In this document: positions 23,608 through 32,328 of the stretch, piece after piece | How positions within the stretch are numbered: the first letter of the stretch is position 1 | How the letters are laid out: each line of letters opens with the position of its first letter | DNA from: Kitasatospora sp. MAA4 | Lineage (GTDB): Bacteria; Actinomycetota; Actinomycetes; Streptomycetales; Streptomycetaceae | DNA length: 64,000 nt | Direction of reading: 5' to 3' | Assembly: GCF_029893355.1 (NCBI RefSeq) | Contig: NZ_JARZAI010000015.1 | Span: 1-64,000, forward strand | Notes under the pieces: generated by a model | What the model was told of the DNA's origin: nothing | Seen by the model: only the letters and a program-made list of their open reading frames with translations | The model's database searches: none | Made by a program: the position numbers and the translations under genes

Positions 23608-24343
23608 TAGCGGCTGGGATCTGGAGCACCGCGACCACCGGGAGGTGGTCGGTGGCGGCCATCAGGTCGGTGTGCGGCAGTGCGGGGACGCCGCAGGCGA
23701 GGATGCGGATGCCGGGGGTGGCGAAGACGGAGTCCAGGCGCTGGTAGGGGTCGCCGGGGCGGGAGGTGTACTCGCCGCCCCAGGGAGCGGTGGCGTGGCC
23801 GTCCTGGTAGCGGGCGGCCAGCCACTGCCAGCCGGGGTCCTCGGGGTGCTCGTTGAAGTCGCCGCCGATGACGGCGTGTTCGGCGCCCGAGAGCTGTCCG
23901 GGGAGCAGCTGGAACTGGCTCAGCCGCTCGGCCGGGTCGAGGCTGAGGTGACAGCTGGTCAGCGCGAAGGGGGCGGCGCGGCCGATCCGGACGACGGCGG
24001 TGGCGAAGCCGCGGGCGTGCAGTCCGCGGGCCTTGGGCAGCAGCAGGTCGGCGCGGCGCAGCACGGTGACGCGCGGGCTGCCGAGCAGCAGCGGCCCGGC
24101 GGCCGCGCGGCCGCCGCCGGAGAGCACGACGGTGCCGGTCTCCCGGGCCAGCCACTGCGCCTGGGCCTGGGGCCGCCAGTAGCGGGGTGACTCCTGGATG
24201 CAGATCAGGTCGGCCTCGCAGGCCCGGACGACCCGGACCAGCGCGCGCCGGTCGTCGCGCTGCGAGCGGATGTTGTAGCTGAGCACGCGGACCCGTTCGG
24301 CGCCGTCGGGTTCCGGGCCGGAGGGCGGGAGGTCGAGGGTCAT
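23579..24343 (-). CDS. Endonuclease/exonuclease/phosphatase (EEP) family protein
   Basis: A 254-residue protein of the DNase I-like fold. Catalytic blocks are VLSYNIRSQRDD, IQESPRY, SCHLSLDP, IGGDFNEHPEDP, RLDSVF and ATDHLPVVA, so all metal and catalytic residues (Asn, Glu, His, Asp-Asn, Asp-His) appear present. There is no signal peptide. Start uncertain: ATG at 24343, with TAGCGT 7 nt upstream and no ribosome site, fits a leaderless transcript; a GTG three codons earlier is possible. The C-terminal AAKTDRQLGGG comes from the inverted arm of the neighbouring repeat. Substrate unknown. Confidence 0.85.
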   Translation of the reverse strand: MTLDLPPSGPEPDGAERVRVLSYNIRSQRDDRRALVRVVRACEADLICIQESPRYWRPQAQAQWLARETGTVVLSGGGRAAAGPLLLGSPRVTVLRRADLLLPKARGLHARGFATAVVRIGRAAPFALTSCHLSLDPAERLSQFQLLPGQLSGAEHAVIGGDFNEHPEDPGWQWLAARYQDGHATAPWGGEYTSRPGDPYQRLDSVFATPGIRILACGVPALPHTDLMAATDHLPVVAVLQIPAAKTDRQLGGG

Positions 24344-24350
24344 CCTCGAC

Positions 24351-24386
24351 ACGCTACCGGTTCCGCCGCTGCGGGACCGGTAGCGT
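24351..24386. terminator. Terminator hairpin after glk
   Basis: An 11-bp perfect inverted repeat (ACGCTACCGGT and complement) with a 14-base loop begins 10 bp after the glk stop. It overlaps the presumed start region of the EEP gene, so it may separate the two transcripts. No U-run. Confidence 0.6.
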
Positions 24387-24395
24387 GACGGATCC

Positions 24396-25340
24396 TCAGC
24401 GCGTGCGGGCCAGGTCGGCGGCGCCGACGATGCCGGCGGCCGAGCCCATCGAGGCGAGCACCACCTCGGCGCGCGGGCGGTGCACGCCGCCGTTCAGGTA
24501 GGTCCCGAAGGCCTTGGCGACCGGGTCGAGCAGCAGTCGGCCGGAGTCGGAGACCCCGCCGCCCAGCACGAAGACGCCCGGGTCGAAGAGCGCGGCCAGG
24601 TCGGCCATGCCGCGGCCGAGCCAGTCGGCCAGCTCGGCGTAGCACTCCAGGGCGAGCGGGTCGCCGTCCTCGGCCGCCTCGGTGATGTGGATGCCGCGGA
24701 TGGTGTCGGCGGCGCCGTCGTTGAGCTCCAGCATCCGCTTGCCGGCGATCGGGTCGGCGGCCGCCTTCTCGCGGCCGTAGCGGCGCAGCGCCCGGCCGGA
24801 GGCGTACTGCTCCCAGCAGCCGTGGCCGCCGCAGCCGCAGAGCAGGCCGTCGGGGACCATGTTGAGGTGGCCGATCTCGCCGGCCACGCCGAAGCGGCCG
24901 CGGTGCAGCCGGCCGTCGAGCACCAGGCCGCCGCCGATGCCGGTGCCGACGGTGATCAGCACCATGTCGCTGTGCTCGGCCGCGGCGCCGAAGCGGAACT
25001 CGGCCCAGGCGGCGCAGTTGGCGTCGTTCTCGACCACCGCTTCGAGGCCGGTGAGCTCCTCGATGCGGCTGCGCAGCGGCTCGTTCTCCCAGGCGATGTT
25101 CGGCGCGAAGATCACCGTGGACCGCTCCCGGTCGACGAAGCCGGGGGCGCCCACGCCCACCGCGGTCACGTCGCCGTACTGCTCCTTGAGCTCGCGCACC
25201 GCCTGGGCGATGGCGTCGACGGCCCACTGCGGGTCGGCCGGGGTGGGTACCCGGGTGCGGGCCAGGATCTCGCCGGCCTCGTCGACCACACCAGCCGCGA
25301 TCTTGGTCCCGCCGACGTCGACGCCGATGGTCAGAGCCAT
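24396..25340 (-). CDS. glk: Glucokinase (ROK family)
   Basis: A 314-residue ATP-dependent glucose kinase. I use the second ATG (MALTIGVDVGGTKIAAG), which lines up with S. coelicolor GlkA; five upstream codons are possible. Blocks are the phosphate motif DVGGTK, the glucose-binding ENDANCAAWAEF, catalytic GTGIGGGLV, EIGHLNMVPDG and the zinc motif CGCGGHGCWEQYASG. In streptomycetes this enzyme also mediates carbon catabolite repression, which is known for the family, not shown here. About 180 bp of relatively AT-rich sequence upstream should contain its promoter. Confidence 0.95.
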   Translation of the reverse strand: MALTIGVDVGGTKIAAGVVDEAGEILARTRVPTPADPQWAVDAIAQAVRELKEQYGDVTAVGVGAPGFVDRERSTVIFAPNIAWENEPLRSRIEELTGLEAVVENDANCAAWAEFRFGAAAEHSDMVLITVGTGIGGGLVLDGRLHRGRFGVAGEIGHLNMVPDGLLCGCGGHGCWEQYASGRALRRYGREKAAADPIAGKRMLELNDGAADTIRGIHITEAAEDGDPLALECYAELADWLGRGMADLAALFDPGVFVLGGGVSDSGRLLLDPVAKAFGTYLNGGVHRPRAEVVLASMGSAAGIVGAADLARTR

Positions 25341-25521
25341 GTGTCCCTCAGTCATTCGCTCGTGCCCGATGGGTGGGCCGGTACTCGCCCGGTCCGTACT
25401 CCCCTACACACCGTGCCATACATTATCCGAAGACAACAGCAAGCGAACCCCGCCGAGAGGCTTCAATAGTCGTACGATTCAAGCCGATCCGTAATTGGTT
25501 TGGACCTCTGGGTAACCGTGT

Positions 25522-25776
25522 TCAGTCGTCCACGTCGATGTGTTCGGTTCCGGTGGATTCCGGGGCGCACCAGCGGCGCTCGTGACCGGCCACGGCGGCC
25601 CGGTAGGCGGCCAGCAGTTCACTCCCGGCGGTGGCGAGGTGCCCGTAGACGTCCGGGTACTGGGCGCGGAACTGGTCGGCGGCCTGCTGGGCCTTCTCGC
25701 CGACGGCGGAGGCCAGCTTGCGCGCCTCCTCGACGACCGGGCCGAGCGGGTTGTCGACAGGATCTGAACTGTTCAT
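25522..25776 (-). CDS. DUF5304 small protein
   Basis: An 84-residue, mostly helical, acidic protein. The segment DPLGPVVEEARKL-like opening, AVGEKAQQAADQFRAQYP and VYGHLATAGSELLAAYRAAV match the streptomycete DUF5304 family. There is no membrane segment. It precedes glk in the same direction after 181 bp and follows the ArsA-like gene by 86 bp. Function unknown. Confidence 0.8.
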   Translation of the reverse strand: MNSSDPVDNPLGPVVEEARKLASAVGEKAQQAADQFRAQYPDVYGHLATAGSELLAAYRAAVAGHERRWCAPESTGTEHIDVDD

Positions 25777-25862
25777 GACGGGCGCCTCCTCGTGCCGGCG
25801 ACCGCGACCGCGGCCCCTGCTCCGACGCTACCGGAGGCCGCCACATGCGCGGCCAAGAGCGC

Positions 25863-27029
25863 TCAGGAGCGCGGCCAGAGCTCCGGATCGGGCGCGAAGC
25901 GCACCGTCAGCTCGCCGTCCCGCAGGCCGGCGCCCGCCACCGTGCAGCGGCGCAGCGCGGACGGGAGCGACAGGATCCGCCGGTACGGGCCGAGCCCGAC
26001 CACCAGCTCGTCGCCCCGCCGCATCAGCTCCAGATCGGCGCGGTCGGCGCCGGGCACGGTCAGCCGCCAGATCAGCACGCCGTCCTGCGCCAGGCGGTCC
26101 TCGGCCGTCCAGGGCCAGACCTCGGCGGGTTCGGGCCCGGGACCCTCGCCGTACAGCTGGCGGGCCAGTTCGCTGGGCTGCTCGGCCAGTTGGTCCCCGA
26201 CCAGCAGCGGGACGTCCAGGGCGAGACCGTCCAGCCGGTCGCGCTCACTGGCGGCCAGCGCGGCGAGCCAGGGGTCGGACGAGGCGAGCGCGGCGGCCGG
26301 CAGCGCGCGGTGCGCGACGACGGCGTCCACCCGGTGGCCGAACAGCGCGAGGCCGGCCCGGGCCCGGCGCAGCCCGGCGGCGGTGCTGCCACCGGCGTCG
26401 GCCACCAGCCGCACGGTGGTGGCCGGGGACTCCACCACCTCGCGGGCAGCGGCGAGTTCACCGGCCGCCCAGCCGCGGGCCTGGTAGATCCAGTCGGCCG
26501 GCATCGGCATGCCGACCAGGGCCGCCAGCATCGGACGCAGCGAACGGGCGGCCTGGTGCTGCTCGGGCAGCAGCCGGGCGAGGTAGCGGTCGAGCTGCTC
26601 GGGCAGCGCGAGGGCGGCGGTCAGCTCGGCGGGCGGCGGGGCGGCGGCCACCAGGACGTCCCAGGTCCCGGGCGGCTGGCGCAGCGCCCGGAGCAGGGCG
26701 AGGTGGCGGGTGCCGGGCAGGGCGGTGAGTTCGTCGTCGTCCAGCGGCTCGACGCCGAGCAGGTCGTAGCCGCTGCGCAGCCGTCCGTCGAGGCCGGCGA
26801 CGGCCTGCCGGAAGGCCTGCTGCTCGTCGATCCGGGCGGCCCACAGCCCGTCGGCGATCTGCTGGGGCTCGGCGCTCAGGCGGTGGCCGAGCAGGTCGTC
26901 GAGCCGGCGGTGCGAGTCGTCGGCGGCCACCAGCAGGGTGCGCCGACCGCGCCCGGCGGCGTGCAGCGCGGTGGCGGCGGCCACCTCGGGCACCCCGCCG
27001 CTCTCGCCGGTGACCAGGATCGTCCGCAT
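25863..27029 (-). CDS. ArsA-like ATPase with degenerate P-loop
   Basis: A 388-residue protein related in layout to the ArsA/Get3 ATPases and to Rv2184c of the mycobacterial cluster. The N-terminal strand-loop-helix MRTILVTGESGGVPEVAAATA sits where GKGGVGKTT would be, but the P-loop Lys and Thr are absent, so nucleotide hydrolysis is doubtful. RRTLLVAADDSHRRLDDLLG follows as in ArsA. The C-terminus (from about 295) has LVGLGPYRRILSLP and LTVRFAPDPELWP, as in ArsA-HSP20-type tails. Start at 27029 or 27056. Lies downstream of the SRPBCC gene, likely one operon. Confidence 0.75.
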   Translation of the reverse strand: MRTILVTGESGGVPEVAAATALHAAGRGRRTLLVAADDSHRRLDDLLGHRLSAEPQQIADGLWAARIDEQQAFRQAVAGLDGRLRSGYDLLGVEPLDDDELTALPGTRHLALLRALRQPPGTWDVLVAAAPPPAELTAALALPEQLDRYLARLLPEQHQAARSLRPMLAALVGMPMPADWIYQARGWAAGELAAAREVVESPATTVRLVADAGGSTAAGLRRARAGLALFGHRVDAVVAHRALPAAALASSDPWLAALAASERDRLDGLALDVPLLVGDQLAEQPSELARQLYGEGPGPEPAEVWPWTAEDRLAQDGVLIWRLTVPGADRADLELMRRGDELVVGLGPYRRILSLPSALRRCTVAGAGLRDGELTVRFAPDPELWPRS

Positions 27030-27063
27030 CAGGCCCGCCGCGCCTCCGTCCGGCATCCGGCGA

Positions 27064-27495
27064 TCAGCCCTCGACGCGCTTCTTGAGCCCGGCCAGCGCC
27101 CGGTCGATGATGACCTTCTCGGCCTTGCGCTTGATCATCCCGAGCATCGGGATCTTGACGTCCACCGCGAGCTGGTAGGTGACCTCGGTGCCGCCCTGGG
27201 CGGGCGCCAGCGCGTACGAACCGTCCAGCGCGCGGAGCATCTGGCTCTTCACCAGGGTCCAGGAGACCTCGCGGTCGCCGTCCCAGGTGTAGGCCAGCAC
27301 GTGCTCGTCGCGGATCGCCCCGGCGTCCAGGACCAGGCGCACCTCGGTGGCCCGCCCGGCGTCGGTACGGCCGAGGACCTCGATCTCCTTGACCTCGCCC
27401 GTCCACTGCGGGTAGGCCTCGAAGTCGGCGATCACCGCCATCACCTCGGCCGGGGTCGCCTCGACGACGATGCTCGACCTGGTGTGTTCCGCCAT
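27064..27495 (-). CDS. SRPBCC (START-like) family protein
   Basis: A 143-residue ligand-cavity fold protein. The ATG follows GGAGG at 7 nt; a longer frame is rejected. It begins AEHTRSSIVVEATPAEVMAVI and has DFEAYPQWTGEVKEIEV and VTYQLAVDVKIPMLGMIKRK, typical of polyketide-cyclase/START-like proteins. Counterpart of Rv2185c, which also sits beside an ArsA-like gene and near fadD15. Probably binds a lipid; ligand unknown. Divergent from the FadD gene. Confidence 0.88.
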   Translation of the reverse strand: MAEHTRSSIVVEATPAEVMAVIADFEAYPQWTGEVKEIEVLGRTDAGRATEVRLVLDAGAIRDEHVLAYTWDGDREVSWTLVKSQMLRALDGSYALAPAQGGTEVTYQLAVDVKIPMLGMIKRKAEKVIIDRALAGLKKRVEG

Positions 27496-27786
27496 GAGTG
27501 GGCCTCCGCGTTGTCCCGTGCGAGTCGTCAGGTGTGCGCGCTCGAAGGCTATCGCGGTCGGGGACGCCGCCCGGCCCGCGGGTACCACCGCTGTACGTCC
27601 CCCGCCTGTCCCCGCAGACGGGGCTATCCGCACGTCACGGGCGGCCTGCCGTAAGGTGCGGATCGGAACGACCCCCGGCGGGCCGCCGGTGTGACACTGC
27701 GAACACCATGCCCGACACCCCTACCCGAATCTCCCTACCGGGCAGTAACGTCCTGCCGTCCCGCAGCGTCGCAGACAGGAGCAGCA

Positions 27787-29577
27787 GTGCTCGAGTTCAG
27801 CCTTCCGGCCCTCTACCAGGTTCCGAGCGGTGGAAACCTCTCGGACCTGGTCCACCAGAACGCCGCCGCGCGCCCCGGCACCGCGGTGCTCAGCCGCAAG
27901 GTGGACGGTCGCTGGGAGGACATCACCGCAGCCGAGTTCCTCGCCGAGGTGCACCGCACCGCCAAGGGCCTGATCGCCTCCGGCGTCGTGCCGGGCGACA
28001 GAGTCGGGGTGATGTCGCGGACCCGCTACGAGTGGACGCTGCTGGACTTCGCCATCTGGTGCGCGGGCGCCATCACCGTGCCGGTGTACGAGAGCTCCTC
28101 CGCCGAGCAGGTGCAGTGGATCCTCGGCGACTCCGGCGCGGTCGCGGTGATCACCGAGACCGACGGGCACGCCGCCGTGCTGGCGGAGGTCCGCGAGGGG
28201 CTCACCGAGCTGAAGCACAGCTGGCAGATCGAGCGCGGCGCGATCGCGGCACTGGCCGAGGCCGGCAGCGCCGTCGCGGACGCGGTGGTGACCGAGCGCC
28301 GCTCGGTGCCCACCGAGGACTCGATCGCCACCATCGTCTACACCTCGGGCACCACCGGCCGCCCGAAGGGCTGTCAGCTGACCCACGGCAACTTCCTGTC
28401 CGAGCTGGGCAACGTGACGGCCCGGATGCCCGAGCTGTTCCGCCCCGACCAGAGCTCGGTGCTGCTCTTCCTGCCGCTGGCGCACGTGCTGGGCCGGATC
28501 GCCGAGATCGCCGCGGCGATCTCGGGCTGCAAGCTGGGCCACGTCTCGGACATCAAGGACGTCACGGCCGAGCTGGCCTCGTTCCGGCCGACCCTGATCC
28601 TCGGCGTGCCGCGGGTCTTCGAGAAGGTCTACAACACCGCGCGCTCCAAGGCCCAGGCGGACGGCAAGGGCAAGATCTTCGACCAGGCCGCCGACACCGC
28701 GATCGCCTACAGCCGGGCGCTGGACCAGGGCGGCGCGGGCCTGGCCCTGCGGCTCAAGCACAAGGTCTTCGACAAGCTGGTCTACGGCAAGCTGCGGGCC
28801 GCACTGGGCGGCCGGGCCACCCACGCGATCTCCGGCGGCGCCCCGCTCGGCGAGCGGCTCGGCCACTTCTACCGGGGTATCGGCTTCACCGTGCTGGAGG
28901 GCTACGGCCTGACCGAGACCTGCGCGGCCACCGCCTTCAACCCGGACGACAAGCCGAAGATCGGCTCGGTCGGCCAGCCGCTGCCCGGCTCCGCGGTGCG
29001 GATCGCCGAGGACGGCGAGGTGCTGCTCAAGGGCCCGCAGGTGTTCACCGGCTACTGGAACAACCCGGCCGCCACCGCCGAGGCGCTGCGCGACGGCTGG
29101 TTCGCCACCGGCGACCTGGGCAGCCTGGACGACGAGGGCTACCTCTCGATCACCGGCCGCAAGAAGGAGATCATCGTCACCGCCGGCGGCAAGAACGTCG
29201 CCCCGGCCGTGATCGAGGACCGGATCCGCGCGCACGCGCTGATCGGCGAGGTGATGGTGGTCGGCGACGCCAAGCCGTTCATCGCCTGCCTGGTCACCGT
29301 CGACGAGGAGTTCCTGCCGCGCTGGCTGGAGGCGAACGGCCGCCCGGCCGCGCCGCTCTCCGAGCTGCGCGACGACCCGGCGCTGCTGGCCGCCGTCCAG
29401 GAGGCCGTGGACGAGGGCAACAAGGCGGTCTCACACGCGGAGGCCGTGAAGAAGTTCCGGATCCTGGACACCGTCTTCTCCGAGGCCAACGGCTACCTGA
29501 CGCCCTCGCTCAAGCTCAAGCGCGGCGTCGTGCTGAAGGACTACGCCGCCGAGGTCGAGGCGCTCTACCGCAAGTAG
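27787..29577 (+). CDS. Long-chain acyl-CoA synthetase (FadD15-like)
   Basis: A 596-residue AMP-forming ligase that activates fatty acids to acyl-CoA. The GTG start follows AGGAGC. Motifs are IVYTSGTTGRPKG (near 185), GYGLTETCAATAFN, DGWFATGDLG and the hinge-Lys region GRKKEIIVTAGGKN. Length and the SLKLKRGVVLKDY terminus match the FadD15-type group. A possible -10, TAAGGT, is at 27652. The convergent glycosyltransferase and this gene share a terminator hairpin. Confidence 0.93.
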   Translation: MLEFSLPALYQVPSGGNLSDLVHQNAAARPGTAVLSRKVDGRWEDITAAEFLAEVHRTAKGLIASGVVPGDRVGVMSRTRYEWTLLDFAIWCAGAITVPVYESSSAEQVQWILGDSGAVAVITETDGHAAVLAEVREGLTELKHSWQIERGAIAALAEAGSAVADAVVTERRSVPTEDSIATIVYTSGTTGRPKGCQLTHGNFLSELGNVTARMPELFRPDQSSVLLFLPLAHVLGRIAEIAAAISGCKLGHVSDIKDVTAELASFRPTLILGVPRVFEKVYNTARSKAQADGKGKIFDQAADTAIAYSRALDQGGAGLALRLKHKVFDKLVYGKLRAALGGRATHAISGGAPLGERLGHFYRGIGFTVLEGYGLTETCAATAFNPDDKPKIGSVGQPLPGSAVRIAEDGEVLLKGPQVFTGYWNNPAATAEALRDGWFATGDLGSLDDEGYLSITGRKKEIIVTAGGKNVAPAVIEDRIRAHALIGEVMVVGDAKPFIACLVTVDEEFLPRWLEANGRPAAPLSELRDDPALLAAVQEAVDEGNKAVSHAEAVKKFRILDTVFSEANGYLTPSLKLKRGVVLKDYAAEVEALYRK

Positions 29578-29587
29578 GCACCGCAAG

Positions 29588-29631
29588 CCGGCTGGGCGCC
29601 CTACTCCCCCGCGAGCAGGGTGCCCAGCCGG
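29588..29631. terminator. Terminator hairpin between fadD and pimB'-like gene
   Basis: A 15-bp stem (CCGGCTGGGCGCCCT against AGGGTGCCCAGCCGG, one G-T pair) with a 14-base loop. It starts 10 bp after the FadD stop and includes the last codons of the convergent glycosyltransferase, so it can serve both strands. Confidence 0.65.
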
Positions 29632-30740
29632 CCCGCCAGCAGGTCCCAGCGCCAGGCCTCCTCCACCCAGCGGCGCCCCGCCGCGCCCAGCTCGCCGCGC
29701 AGCCGCTCGTCGCCCAGCAGGCGGACGATCCGCTCGGCCGCCGCACCCGGCGAGCCGCCGGGCACCACGTACCCGGTCTGCCCCTCCAGCACCGCGTCCG
29801 GCGCCCCGCCGGAGTCCCCCGCGACGACCGGCAGCCCGGTGGCCGAGGCCTCCAGGTAGACGATCCCCAGGCCCTCCACGTCCAGCCCGCCGCGCCTGGT
29901 CCGGCAGGGCATCGCGAAGACGTCCCCGGCGCCGTAGTGCGCCGGCAGTTCCTCCCACGGCACCGCTCCGGTGAACCGCACCGAGTCGGCGACACCGGTC
30001 GCCTCCGCCAGCCTGCGCAGGTCCGCGAGGTAGGGCCCGCCGCCGACGATCAGCAGTACGGCGTCCGGCTGGGCGGCCAGGATCTGCGGCATGGCCGTGA
30101 TCAGGGTGTCCTGGCCCTTGCGCGGAACCAGCCGCGAGACGCAGACCACCACCGGCCGATCGGTCAGCCCGAGCCGCGCACGCACCTCGGCGCCGCCCGA
30201 GTCGGGGTGGAAGGTCTTCTCGTCGACGCCCGGCGGCAGGTGCGTCATCCGCGCGGCCGGGCCGGGGCCGACGGCCCGGGCGATCCGCGAGCGGGTGTAC
30301 TCGCCGAGGTAGGTCAGTGTGTCGGTGCCCTCGCCGATCCGGCGCAGCAGCTGCCGCGAGCCCGGCAGCTGGGCCCAGGCGGCCTCGTGGCCGTGCGTCA
30401 TGCCCAGCAGCCGCCGGGCGCCCGCCCGGCGCAGTGCGGGGGCCATCAGGCCCAGCGGTGCGGCGGCGCCGAACCAGACCGCGTCGCAGCCCTCGGAGCG
30501 CAGGATCTCGGTGGCCCGCCGGGTCACCCGCGGGGTCGGGACCATCATGGTGGTCCGGTCGCGGATCACCGGGAAGGGCTGCTCCACGTCGAAGCGGTCC
30601 ATCTTAATTTTGTCGCCCCACGATGAGGCGTACACCACAATGCTGCCCGCCGGCTGGCGCACCGCCATGTTGTGGACGAAGGCCTGAATTCCGCCTGGGC
30701 GCGGGGGAAAGTCGTTGGTGACGATGAGGGTCTTGCGCAT
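29601..30740 (-). CDS. GT4 glycosyltransferase (PimB'-like mannosyltransferase)
   Basis: A 379-residue GT-B enzyme. It begins RKTLIVTNDFPPRPGGIQAF, the signature of the PimB'/MgtA group that mannosylates phosphatidylinositol mannosides, and has CVSRLVPRKGQD, the TMTHGHE-like MTHGHEAAWAQLPG block, and the E-x7-E segment in EGLGIVYLEASATGLPV. Position next to FadD15 and near NlpC/P60 genes equals Rv2188c (pimB'). Start uncertain: the ATG at 30740, or a GTG 11 codons upstream with a TATGGT hexamer before it. A short AT-rich patch near 30603 uses codons rare in this genome. Confidence 0.88.
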   Translation of the reverse strand: MRKTLIVTNDFPPRPGGIQAFVHNMAVRQPAGSIVVYASSWGDKIKMDRFDVEQPFPVIRDRTTMMVPTPRVTRRATEILRSEGCDAVWFGAAAPLGLMAPALRRAGARRLLGMTHGHEAAWAQLPGSRQLLRRIGEGTDTLTYLGEYTRSRIARAVGPGPAARMTHLPPGVDEKTFHPDSGGAEVRARLGLTDRPVVVCVSRLVPRKGQDTLITAMPQILAAQPDAVLLIVGGGPYLADLRRLAEATGVADSVRFTGAVPWEELPAHYGAGDVFAMPCRTRRGGLDVEGLGIVYLEASATGLPVVAGDSGGAPDAVLEGQTGYVVPGGSPGAAAERIVRLLGDERLRGELGAAGRRWVEEAWRWDLLAGRLGTLLAGE

Positions 30741-30934
30741 ACTGGCCACGGCTCGCTCGGTCGGGGGGTGCACGGTTCACCGCTCACAGATCCGTACCAT
30801 AGGACACCATGCCCACCTGCTGGGAACGGATGACCCGACCGGAACCGTTTCTCCGCTGAACCTGTCCTAGTCGGAAAAGGTTCAGGACGGCATGCGGAGA
30901 GGCCGGCATGCGGAGACGTTGACGAGGGAGCTCA

Positions 30935-32317
30935 GTGGTGTTGGCGCAGGACGGCCCAGCCGGCCAGGCTGGCAGCGGCAGCGGCGGTCTCGCCGTCGCC
31001 GAACACCGGGCACAGGGCGCCACCGCGCTCGCCCCGACGGCCCCACCGGCCGCCCGCGGAGCCCTCTGGGCGCTCGGCGCTTCGTGGACGGCCACCCGCG
31101 TCCTGATCCTGCTGCTGGTGTTCGGCGTCATCAGGATCAGCCAGCTGGACGTGACCACCGACGTCTCGGTGATCTACCACGGCTGGTACGAGGTGCTGCA
31201 GACCGGCACCTTCCCGATGGACGACGTGACCTGGCAGTACCCGCCCGGTGCCGCCCTGGTGATGCTGCTGCCCGGGATGCTGCCGTGGGCGTACATGACC
31301 TCGTTCTTCGTGCTGTGCTGCGTCTTCGACGTGGTGGCCATGACGATGCTGGTGCGCAACGGCCTGCGCAAGGGCCGCAGCTTCGCGGGCAGCTGGGTCT
31401 GGGTGGTCGGCGTGCCGCTGCTCGGCCCGACGGTCTACTGCCGCTACGACATCCTGGTCACCACGCTGGCCATCGCCGGGCTGCTGGTGCTGCTGCGCCG
31501 ACCGGTGCTGGGCGGCTTCCTGCTGGGCCTGGGCGGCCTGATCAAGGTCTGGCCGCTGATCGCCCTGGCGGGCACCCCGCGCGGCCGTCGCACCCGGCAC
31601 TCCTGGACGGCGGCGGCGGCCACCGTGGCGGCGCTGGCCTTCCTGCTGGCGGCCGGGATGAACGGCGCCTTCGAGTTCCTGACCTTCCAGGCGAACCGCG
31701 GCATCGAGGTCGAGTCACTGGGCGCGCTGCCACTGCACTTCGCCCGGCTGGCCGGCGCCTGGCACGGCCAGGTGATGATGAACTACGGCTCGGTGGAGAT
31801 GCTCGGGCCCTGGGTGCCGGTGATCTCCAAGATCGCGGTCCTGCTCAGCGTGGCGGGCTTCGGCTGGCTGCTGGTCTGGCGGCTGCGGGCGCGCCGCTGG
31901 CAGCCCTCCACCACCTTCGACGCGGCGCTCGCCGCGCTGCTGATCTTCACGGTGACCAGCCGGGTGATCAGCCCGCAGTACATGGTCTGGCTGGTGGGTC
32001 TGGCGGCGGTCTGCCTCACCGTGCGCGGCACCAGCCAGAAGCCGGTGGCGGCGCTGATCCTGCTCGCCACCGCGCTGACCACGGCGGAGTTCCCGCTGAT
32101 GTTCGGCCAGGTCGTGAACAGCAATCCGTGGGGCGTGGTGGTGCTCTCCAGCCGCAACCTGCTGCTGCTGGCCGCGACGCTGATCTCCTGCTACCGGCTC
32201 TGGCAGTCCACCAAGGGGACCGCGCCGCTGCCCGTCACCGCCTCGGCGGCGGAGCCGGAGAGCAACTACCCGGTCCGGCCCGGGATCGCCTACGAGCAGA
32301 GCCTGCTGGACGACTGA
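30935..32317 (+). CDS. GT87-type membrane mannosyltransferase (DUF2029)
   Basis: A 460-residue polytopic protein with about ten hydrophobic helices from residue 45 on. The GT-C features are an early acidic loop (LDVTTDVSVIYHGWYEVL) followed by WQYPPGAAL, and the DUF2029 motif GLGGLIKVWPL. Such enzymes use polyprenyl-phosphate mannose to extend lipomannan or PIM in actinobacteria (Rv2181 is a GT87 in the corresponding mycobacterial region). The acceptor here is unknown. GTG start behind GAGGGAG; a second GTG follows directly. Confidence 0.85.
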   Translation: MVLAQDGPAGQAGSGSGGLAVAEHRAQGATALAPTAPPAARGALWALGASWTATRVLILLLVFGVIRISQLDVTTDVSVIYHGWYEVLQTGTFPMDDVTWQYPPGAALVMLLPGMLPWAYMTSFFVLCCVFDVVAMTMLVRNGLRKGRSFAGSWVWVVGVPLLGPTVYCRYDILVTTLAIAGLLVLLRRPVLGGFLLGLGGLIKVWPLIALAGTPRGRRTRHSWTAAAATVAALAFLLAAGMNGAFEFLTFQANRGIEVESLGALPLHFARLAGAWHGQVMMNYGSVEMLGPWVPVISKIAVLLSVAGFGWLLVWRLRARRWQPSTTFDAALAALLIFTVTSRVISPQYMVWLVGLAAVCLTVRGTSQKPVAALILLATALTTAEFPLMFGQVVNSNPWGVVVLSSRNLLLLAATLISCYRLWQSTKGTAPLPVTASAAEPESNYPVRPGIAYEQSLLDD

Positions 32318-32328
32318 GTTCGCCGAGC

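Noticed and set aside
24396..25340. MacR operator or catabolite operator before glk
   Set aside because: I looked for an inverted TGAGTAC/GTACTCA pair in the spacer and elsewhere and did not see one; the AT-rich spacer has only a short TCGTACGA palindrome.
27498..30626. A 1042-codon open frame on the plus strand
   Set aside because: It overlaps the FadD gene in another frame and the glycosyltransferase on the other strand, has Arg/Gly/Pro-rich shadow composition and no ribosome site. Such frames are expected at this GC content. The same applies to long frames at 30892-33549, 31715-33589, 3823-5958 and 46926-49037.
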